Below, piece by piece: positions 5,836 to 10,981 of a DNA stretch of 10,981 nucleotides. The position numbers and the translations under genes were made by a program. How positions within the stretch are numbered: the first letter of the stretch is position 1; each line of letters opens with the position of its first letter. Source of the DNA: Burkholderiales bacterium (lineage in GTDB: Bacteria; Pseudomonadota; Gammaproteobacteria; Burkholderiales; SG8-41); contig SYEN01000347.1 in the NCBI GenBank assembly GCA_005800795.1, forward strand, positions 1 to 10,981, written 5' to 3'. The notes beneath the pieces were generated by a model. The model worked only from the letters and a program-made list of their open reading frames with translations. It had not been told where the DNA came from and made no database searches.

Positions 5836-7536
5836 ATGGCCGATGCGCGCCAACTGATTATTTGCAGCGATGGGACTAACAACAACGTCACCGGCGGAAA
5901 AGAAGACACCAATGTCGTCAAGATGCTGAAGCTTCTCACGCCCGACAACAACAACCAGGTATTGTTCTACGATCCGGGCGTCGGCAACGCTGGAGAGCTG
6001 CCCGGGACAACCCTGTGGGACAAGGCACGCCGGTTCTATGGGCGCGTGGAGGGGTTGGCGCTTGGCCGGGGTATCTACGAAAACATCGCCGAGGCTTATC
6101 TTTTTCTCATGCGTAGTTATCGGCCTGGCGACCAGATCTATTTTTTTGGGTTCTCGCGAGGCGCGTTTACCGCGCGCTGTATCGCTGGGCTGGTGAATCA
6201 ATTCGGAATTCTTCGTCCTAGCATGGAATGCATGGTGCCAACCCTCCTGCACGTGTACTTTTCACGTCGCGACAGCGACGAGGACAAAGAACGGAACAAG
6301 TTGACCACTGCGCAAATCAAGGAATCGTTTTGCTCGGAGGTCCAACAGCAAGTGCCCATACGTTTTGTCGGCGTGTGGGACACCGTCGCCTCGGTGGGCA
6401 TGCCGCCATTTGATCTAAAGATTACCGCGCTGCCCACCATTCAGGGCAAGCAATTTCAGCACGTGCGGCAGGCCCTCGCGCTGGATGAGCATCGCGCACC
6501 TTTTTTGCCGCGACCCTACACCGACGCAAATGGCGATTTCAAGAACACCGGGCAAACCATGAAACAGCTGTGGTTTCGCGGGTCGCACTGTGATGTGGGT
6601 GGTGGCTATGCCGCGGAGGCATCAGCGCTTTCGGACAAACCCTTGGTGTGGCTGCTGGCGGAAGCGGCGAAGTTGGAGCAGGGCCTGCGACTGTGTTATG
6701 GCGGGCGCGATTTGCGCGACGAATCGGCGATTGAGGCGGCGTGGCAAGAATCGCGGCGCGCACAGCTCACGAAAGAAGCAGGCAAGATACACGCCGTGCC
6801 CTACTCCACTTGCCTGTGGGCCGTCGCGGGGTTGCGGTTACGTGACCCCTCGCACGTGGCAGTTGATGGCAGAGAACCTGTTCTGGTGACCCCCGAAGAA
6901 CATGCAAGCGTGACGGCAACAGCGATGCGCTTCCCGGACAACACCGTTTGGGTGCAAACGCGGCCTTATGGATTGCTGATTATCCTGACGTTGTTTGGCG
7001 TGCTGGCTTACTTCGCCATGGGGCAGTCTCTTGTGCCGTGGGAGGGCGGCTCGAGTGGGTTTGACGATCTTGTGCGTGCCGCCGCGCGCTTGCCTGAATT
7101 CGCGCAAGCTAATACCGCTTTCGCGGCGTGGCAACTCACTTGGTGGTCGGACGAAACAGGTCTTGGCGGATTCACTCGGTTTCGTTCGCCGTTCGCCGCG
7201 TTGACTGTCGATTTTGTGTTCATCGGTTGCTATGCGTATGCTTTCTCGTGGTTTTTTGTCAAGGCGTTTGCTCGTATGGCCGGATTGACCCGGACAAACA
7301 GACCCGAGCGGCTTTGGCTCAATCGGGTTGGCCACTCTTTATTGGTACTGGTGCTGGCGGACGTGGCAGAGAATCTGCTGACGCTTTTGGTGATAGGTAT
7401 GCTCGCGCACTCCAACTTTGTCGCGGGAGTAGTTGCGGTCGTTATGTCCCTGGCGGCAGTGGTTAAGTTGATTGCCTTGGCCGTTGTGATCGTTTTCGTG
7501 CTTTTGGCTTACGTCAAGAAACCAAAGGGGGTCTAG
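5836..7536 (+). CDS. DUF2235 (Tle1-like) alpha/beta hydrolase with C-terminal membrane domain
   Basis: This 566-residue protein begins with a DUF2235 domain, the alpha/beta hydrolase family that includes the type VI phospholipase effector Tle1. The opening RQLIICSDGTNNN (5-17) and Asp46-Pro-Gly-Val-Gly (46-50) are typical. The nucleophile elbow is GFSRG (105-109) with Ser107. Candidate triad partners are Asp182 in VGVWDTV (178-184) and His251 in GSHCDVGGGY (249-258). After about residue 375 there are four hydrophobic segments, near 378-396, 456-476, 500-525 and 529-561, and a basic C-terminus KKPKGV. No signal peptide is present, so the catalytic domain should face the cytoplasm, with both termini inside. 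The start is firm: GGGAGGG ends 7 bases before the ATG. A hydrolase acting on membrane lipid is plausible, but substrate is unknown. No VgrG, PAAR, Hcp or immunity gene flanks it, so a secreted-effector role is not supported here. Confidence 0.9.
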   Translation: MADARQLIICSDGTNNNVTGGKEDTNVVKMLKLLTPDNNNQVLFYDPGVGNAGELPGTTLWDKARRFYGRVEGLALGRGIYENIAEAYLFLMRSYRPGDQIYFFGFSRGAFTARCIAGLVNQFGILRPSMECMVPTLLHVYFSRRDSDEDKERNKLTTAQIKESFCSEVQQQVPIRFVGVWDTVASVGMPPFDLKITALPTIQGKQFQHVRQALALDEHRAPFLPRPYTDANGDFKNTGQTMKQLWFRGSHCDVGGGYAAEASALSDKPLVWLLAEAAKLEQGLRLCYGGRDLRDESAIEAAWQESRRAQLTKEAGKIHAVPYSTCLWAVAGLRLRDPSHVAVDGREPVLVTPEEHASVTATAMRFPDNTVWVQTRPYGLLIILTLFGVLAYFAMGQSLVPWEGGSSGFDDLVRAAARLPEFAQANTAFAAWQLTWWSDETGLGGFTRFRSPFAALTVDFVFIGCYAYAFSWFFVKAFARMAGLTRTNRPERLWLNRVGHSLLVLVLADVAENLLTLLVIGMLAHSNFVAGVVAVVMSLAAVVKLIALAVVIVFVLLAYVKKPKGV

Positions 7537-7704
7537 TTAATCACACCACTACAGGGCGCCTTATTTATAAGATATTGTTTTTATTATATTTTTTGACTTC
7601 GCCGGTCATTGCATCACGCCCGGCGGCCTCCGCGATTTGACCGCGTGCCATTGCGTACTCTAGGCTTTGCCATTTCCAACGCGAAACCCCGCAAGAGGCA
7701 CCCC
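7537..7704. other. AT-rich spacer before the CmcJ-like gene
   Basis: This 168-base gap contains a strongly AT-rich block at about 7561-7594, in clear contrast to the coding regions. It includes a short dyad CTTAT-TT-ATAAG and several -10-like hexamers (TATAAG 7566, TATTAT 7582, TATATT 7585). None has a good -35 at the right distance. The block may act as a promoter or as a weak terminator for the upstream gene. An open frame in phase with the next gene runs back to a TTG at 7609, but its translation does not resemble the family. Confidence 0.4.
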
Positions 7705-8520
7705 ATGAACGCCCCCCATCCGCAGATGCTGGTCGATATTCCCTACACGCTGAAAAACGGCGAATCGCTGGTGAACGAAACGTTTGCTCACGGCAATCTT
7801 GAGCGCCACCGCGTGGGCACCATAGAGCCGCGCAGCATGGCTATGGAAAATGGCCGCCCCATCGCAAACACCTTCAAACTCGAGGAGGCAGGCTTCACGT
7901 TCGTCGAACACAAAACCGCGATGAAAAGTTTTTTCAACGAAGCGGAGCTGAAAGCGGTGTATTACCCGGAAGTTGAAGCGCTGATCAAACGCGAATCCGG
8001 CGGCACGCGCGCGGTGATTTTCGATCACACGCTGCGCTCGGGCAACGATTCGGAGCGGCAGGAAAAGCTGATCCGCGAGCCGGTGATTTCCGCGCACAAC
8101 GATTACACCGAATGGTCGGGCCCGCAGCGCGTGCGCGATTTGCTGCCGGATGAGGCCGAGACGTTGCTGCAAAAGCGCTTTGCGATTATTCAGGTGTGGC
8201 GCGCAATCAACAAACCGATTGAATCCAACCCGCTGGCGATGGTGGACGCGCGCACCATCGCGCCCGAAGATTTGCTCGTTGCGGAGCGGCGCTATCCAAA
8301 TCGCGTCGGGCAAACCTATCGCCTCGCCTATAACCCCAAACACCGCTGGATTTATTTTCCAAGAATGGCGCGCGACGAGGCGTTTGTATTCAAGGTCTAC
8401 GATTCGGCCAAGGACGGCCGCGCACGCTTCACTGCGCACACCGCGTTTGTTGACCCATCAACAACGCCGAACGCCGAGCCACGGCAAAGCATCGAAATGC
8501 GGGCGCTGGTGTTTTTTTAG
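7705..8520 (+). CDS. CmcJ/NvfI-family oxidoreductase (putative non-haem iron oxygenase)
   Basis: This is a 271-residue soluble protein of the CmcJ/NvfI family, which also takes in fungal AsaB-type and GA4-desaturase-like enzymes. Members are thought to be Fe(II)/2-oxoglutarate-type oxygenases acting on small molecules. Family-typical stretches are SAHNDYTEWSGPQRVRDLLP (129-148), QVWRAINKPIESNPLAMVDA (about 166-185), YNPKHRWIYFPRMARDEA (about 211-228) and the C-terminal ARFTAHTAFVDP (240-251) ending MRALVFF. His131 with Asp133 gives an HxD pair, His245 could be the third iron ligand, and Arg260 or Arg266 the oxo-acid clamp; these are assigned by pattern, not alignment. The start is ATG 7705, with AGAGG six bases upstream. 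It follows the hydrolase on the same strand after a 168-base gap, so co-transcription is uncertain. It carries no biosynthetic partner genes here, and its substrate is unknown. Confidence 0.87.
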   Translation: MNAPHPQMLVDIPYTLKNGESLVNETFAHGNLERHRVGTIEPRSMAMENGRPIANTFKLEEAGFTFVEHKTAMKSFFNEAELKAVYYPEVEALIKRESGGTRAVIFDHTLRSGNDSERQEKLIREPVISAHNDYTEWSGPQRVRDLLPDEAETLLQKRFAIIQVWRAINKPIESNPLAMVDARTIAPEDLLVAERRYPNRVGQTYRLAYNPKHRWIYFPRMARDEAFVFKVYDSAKDGRARFTAHTAFVDPSTTPNAEPRQSIEMRALVFF

Positions 8521-8555
8521 GACTTGTCCCCTCGAACGTAAACATCCCAACTTCC

Positions 8556-8635
8556 GTCGTTCCCGCGCAGGCGGGAACCGATGGGGTGGTGGAAAGAGCG
8601 ACTGTGTTACGGGTTCCCGCCTGCGCGGGAACGAC
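8556..8635. repeat. REP-type inverted doublet (REPIN-like element)
   Basis: Two perfect 24-base copies, 8556-8579 and 8612-8635, face each other across 32 bases. Each copy is itself a hairpin: GTTCCCGC-GCAG-GCGGGAAC. Paired, the two form a long cruciform or RNA stem. The core resembles the TTCCCGC...GCGGGAA palindromes (dRS3/REP type) scattered through many proteobacterial genomes, where single REPs and inverted doublets are mobilised by RAYT transposases. No such transposase is in the window. It lies in the 3' intergenic region between convergent genes, the usual site for these elements. Confidence 0.82.
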
Positions 8636-8695
8636 TGTGAAGGGATATCCGGCAGCCCAGAGCTTAGCCGACATCCCATTAAACGCCACAAATAG

Positions 8696-8728
8696 AAAAG
8701 CCGGGCTTCATCACGAAGCCCGGCTTTT
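8696..8728. terminator. Strong bidirectional intrinsic terminator
   Basis: A perfect 14-bp stem (8696-8709 with 8715-8728) closes a 5-base loop. The arms start with AAAA and end with TTTT, so each strand has a GC-rich stem core GCCGGGC followed by a T-run. It lies between the convergent CmcJ-like gene and the cytochrome gene and should end transcripts from both. Confidence 0.93.
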
Positions 8729-8759
8729 TGTTGGCGCCTGTCTGAACTGCGCGCAGCGG

Positions 8760-9071
8760 CTACTTCAGCGCCAGCGTCCACTTCACGATAGCGGCAATAT
8801 CGGCATCTTTAACGTGCGCGTTGGGCGGCATCACCATGTCGCCCCAGGCACCCTTGCCGCCTTCCTTCACTTTCTTGATCAAATTGGCTTCGGCGCCAGC
8901 CTGGCCGCGATACTTGTTGGCGATTTCCTTGAAGCCCGGGCCGAGGACTTTCTTATCGATCTGATGGCAGGTCATGCAGCCGTTGGTCTGCGCCAGTTTT
9001 TCGTCGGCTTGAACATCGCCCGCAAGCATGAGGCCCAAGGTGGCGGCACTGGCCGCGACTAAACGTTTCAT
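8760..9071 (-). CDS. Small periplasmic class I cytochrome c (c551-like)
   Basis: This is an electron carrier exported to the periplasm, with covalently bound haem c. From the chosen start it has 103 residues. A signal peptide covers about 1-22 (MKRLVAASAATLGLMLAGDV, then QA) and the mature protein is about 80 residues, the size of Pseudomonas-type cytochrome c551. The haem motif is CMTCH (32-36), with His36 as one axial ligand. The C-terminal MVMPPN (79-84) gives Met81 as the other, and the ending IVKWTLALK is typical of the family. Two ATGs compete: 9077 is only 3 bases after AGGA, while 9071 is 8 bases after it, so 9071 is favoured and adds no odd residues before MKR. It lies downstream of the DUF255 gene in the same direction and ends just before the bidirectional terminator. 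It could donate to a terminal oxidase or denitrification enzyme, but neither is in view. Confidence 0.93.
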   Translation of the reverse strand: MKRLVAASAATLGLMLAGDVQADEKLAQTNGCMTCHQIDKKVLGPGFKEIANKYRGQAGAEANLIKKVKEGGKGAWGDMVMPPNAHVKDADIAAIVKWTLALK

Positions 9072-9111
9072 ATTCATTTTCCTAAGTTGTGCTGTAAGTA
9101 TTTGTTTTAAT

Positions 9112-10981
9112 TCAGTTTTTTATGTCGCCCTGATCCAGCAAGCGCTCGATTGTGCCTAAATCCGCAACAGGCGGCAAGCAACTAACGCCCATGCAAAGCC
9201 ACGCGTTGACGCCCTGTGAACTGCTCGCCGGAGCGGGCTTGGCCAGCGCGGATGGCAGACCAGCCACGTCGCTGTGCAAGGCGATGATCAGTGTATCCGG
9301 GCGGTAACGCGCCGCAAGCGCGTGCTGCCACTGGCGCGAGGTGTCCGTGTCGCCACGCAAGATCACAATGCGCGGCGGCGTCAGCGCCTCTTCCATGGCC
9401 GTGAGCAGGCTGACAAAGGCGCTGGGCTGGCGCTGCATTGCGCCGTAAAAGAGGCGTATCGCGCGTTCCGCTGCATCGATGTAACGGGGTTTGCCGATCA
9501 AATGCCCCAGCCGTTGCAGCGCGAATGCTGCAATGCCGTTGCCCGACGGCGTGGCGTTGTCGAAACCGGGTTTGTTGCGATGAATGAGTTTTTCGTGATC
9601 GTGACTGGTGAAGAAAAAGCCGCCATGTTCTTTATCTTCAAACTGATCGAGCAGCCGCTCGGCCAGCACCTGCGCGAACGCGAGATCATCCGCACGAAAA
9701 GCGGCCTGCATCAGTTCCAGCAGGGCATCGAGCAAAAACGCGTAGTCGTCGAGATAGGCATTTAAATGCGCCTTGCCGTCTTTATAAGTCGCCAGCAAAC
9801 GTTGATCGCGCCACAGCGTTCGTCGCATGAAATCCAGCGCATGCTGCGCGGAAGCCAACCACGCCGGTTCATCGAACACCCGCGCAGCGCGCGCCATACC
9901 CTTGATCATCAGCGCGTTCCAGCTCGTCAGGATTTTGTCGTCGCGGCCCGGCCACACCCGCAGGTTGCGTGCCGCCAGCAGTTTGGCGCGGGCGGATTCG
10001 AATACGGCTTCACTGCCCACTGGTAACGGTTGAGCGACACGCAAATGCCAGTGTTCGCCCTCGAAATTCACCGGGCCCGTAAGCCCGTAGTGCGGCGCCG
10101 CCACCGCGTATTCCTCCGGTGCGAGTAGCGCTTTCACTTCATCCGGTGTCCACACGTAAAACTTGCCTTCGACGTGCTCCGAGTCGGCGTCGAACGAGGA
10201 GTAGTAACCGCCCTCATTTGCGTTCACCGGGGATTGCATCTCACGCATCACCCACGCGGCAGTTTCCGCGCACACGGTTTTGTAGCGCGGCGCTTGCGTG
10301 ACCCGCCATGCATCGCAATACAGCGCCAGCAACGGTCCGTTGTCGTAAAGCATTTTCTCGAAGTGCGGAATGGTCCAGGTGTCATCCACGCTGTAGCGCG
10401 CAAACCCGCCACCCAAATGATCATAGATGCCGCCTTCGGCCATCTGCGTGAGCGTGGTGTGGGCGATCTCGAGGCCCGTTGTGTCGCCGTCCACTGCATG
10501 CCGCCGTAGACAAAAAGCCAGCTCATACGGATGCGGAAATTTCGGTGCACGCCCGATGCCGCCGTGCTCGCGGTCGAACACCTGAGCGAATTCGGTCCGT
10601 GCCGCGTCGAGTGGCGCTCGTGAGAACGCGCCGCTATCCGCGACCTGCGGCACTGTGCCTGCGAGTGCATTTCTAAGTGATTGATTTTGTTGAATAATTT
10701 CTGAGCGCTGCGCTTGATACGCCTGCGCGATACGCGGCAGTAAATCGAGAAATCCCGGCATGTTGTAACGCGGGGTCTTGGGAAAATACGTGCCGCCAAA
10801 AAACGGCGTGCCATCGGGCATCAAAAACATCGTCAGCGGCCAGCCGCCATTGCGCCGCGTCAGCATGTGATGCGCGGTTTGATAAATTTGATCGATATCA
10901 GGCCGCTCCTCTCGATCCACTTTGATGTTGACGTAGAGCCGGTTCATTTCGACGGCTACAGCGGCATCTTCAAACGACTCG
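9112..10981 (-). CDS. DUF255 (thioredoxin-fold plus six-hairpin glycosidase-like) protein, 5' end outside the window
   Basis: This belongs to the widespread YyaL/SPATA20 family. Members join an N-terminal DsbH-like thioredoxin domain to an (alpha/alpha)6 barrel resembling N-acylglucosamine 2-epimerase. The visible part is 622 codons and the family is about 670-690, so roughly 50 residues with the CHWCH motif are missing beyond position 10981. The frame continues through the window edge as SFEDAAVAVEMNRLYV, so the ATG at 10945-10947 is not the true start. Hallmarks are KVDREERPDID, RNGGWPLTMFLMPDGTPFFG, GGTYFP, RAPKFPHP, GGIYDHLGGGFARYSVDD, SFDADSEHVEGKFYVW and the C-terminal CMGVSC. The cellular function is not well established in bacteria; the barrel suggests a carbohydrate ligand. 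No signal peptide can be judged. It precedes the cytochrome gene by 34 to 40 bases, a likely operon, and its stop is a TGA at 9114-9112. Confidence 0.95.
   Translation of the reverse strand, partial: ESFEDAAVAVEMNRLYVNIKVDREERPDIDQIYQTAHHMLTRRNGGWPLTMFLMPDGTPFFGGTYFPKTPRYNMPGFLDLLPRIAQAYQAQRSEIIQQNQSLRNALAGTVPQVADSGAFSRAPLDAARTEFAQVFDREHGGIGRAPKFPHPYELAFCLRRHAVDGDTTGLEIAHTTLTQMAEGGIYDHLGGGFARYSVDDTWTIPHFEKMLYDNGPLLALYCDAWRVTQAPRYKTVCAETAAWVMREMQSPVNANEGGYYSSFDADSEHVEGKFYVWTPDEVKALLAPEEYAVAAPHYGLTGPVNFEGEHWHLRVAQPLPVGSEAVFESARAKLLAARNLRVWPGRDDKILTSWNALMIKGMARAARVFDEPAWLASAQHALDFMRRTLWRDQRLLATYKDGKAHLNAYLDDYAFLLDALLELMQAAFRADDLAFAQVLAERLLDQFEDKEHGGFFFTSHDHEKLIHRNKPGFDNATPSGNGIAAFALQRLGHLIGKPRYIDAAERAIRLFYGAMQRQPSAFVSLLTAMEEALTPPRIVILRGDTDTSRQWQHALAARYRPDTLIIALHSDVAGLPSALAKPAPASSSQGVNAWLCMGVSCLPPVADLGTIERLLDQGDIKN

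Noticed and set aside
5815..6252. A 145-codon minus-strand frame over the start of the DUF2235 gene
   Set aside because: It is antisense to the conserved catalytic domain and shows no family resemblance.
5836..7536. Type VI secretion effector-immunity locus
   Set aside because: There are no VgrG, PAAR, Hcp, adaptor or small periplasmic immunity genes on either side; the next gene is an oxygenase.
7609..7704. N-terminal extension of the CmcJ-like protein from a TTG
   Set aside because: The added 32 residues are Arg/Pro-rich, there is no ribosome binding site at the TTG, and a good one precedes the ATG at 7705.
7660..8439. A 259-codon frame antisense to the CmcJ-like gene
   Set aside because: Its composition (many Arg, His, Ala) is that of a shadow of a GC-rich gene, and the sense strand has clear family motifs.
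8556..8635. Possible CRISPR array remnant
   Set aside because: There are only two copies and they are in inverted orientation, each palindromic; this is a REP doublet rather than direct repeats with spacers.

Overview
The window looks like a chromosomal segment of a GC-rich betaproteobacterium, probably of Burkholderiales or a related order. The main reasons are a stand-alone Bug/TctC-type periplasmic receptor (a family greatly expanded in that group), a complete Liv-type ABC uptake operon, a c551-like cytochrome, and a REP-type inverted-repeat doublet of a kind common in proteobacteria. The taxonomic call is an inference from gene content. No tRNA, rRNA, CRISPR array, phage gene or insertion sequence is visible.

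Positions 1-4479 are all read from the minus strand. In transcription order they hold a beta-hydroxyacid dehydrogenase (4479-3532), a lipoprotein-like Liv receptor (livK, 3463-2198), the two permeases livH (2114-1185) and livM (1165-98), and the first 35 codons of the ATPase livG (105-1, running off the window). A near-consensus sigma70 promoter for livK overlaps the stop codon of the dehydrogenase. A strong hairpin with a T-tract lies between livK and livH, so the receptor can be made in excess over the membrane and ATPase subunits. Together the products import a branched-chain amino acid or another small amide or acid. The dehydrogenase would fit downstream oxidation of a hydroxyacid, but that link is only positional.

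Positions 4575-5537 (plus) encode a Bug-family solute receptor, divergent from the dehydrogenase across a 95-base control region that contains a dyad. An AT-rich spacer of 298 bases follows. Positions 5836-7536 (plus) encode a DUF2235 alpha/beta hydrolase with an N-terminal catalytic domain and four C-terminal membrane segments. It has no type VI secretion genes beside it and is the least explained gene here. After a second AT-rich spacer comes a CmcJ/NvfI-family oxidoreductase (7705-8520), a likely non-haem iron oxygenase.

Positions 8521-8759 hold a REP doublet and a strong bidirectional terminator. Beyond it, on the minus strand, a DUF255 (thioredoxin-fold plus glycosidase-like) protein (10981-9112, 5' end outside the window) is followed after 34 bases by a small periplasmic cytochrome c (9071-8760), probably as one transcript ending at that terminator.

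Most of the window is recognisable housekeeping and transport. The items most worth a second look are the membrane-anchored DUF2235 hydrolase with its AT-rich borders, the control architecture of the liv operon (promoter inside a stop codon, internal terminator, tandem heptamer repeat forming a ribosome binding site), and the unassigned CmcJ-like enzyme.
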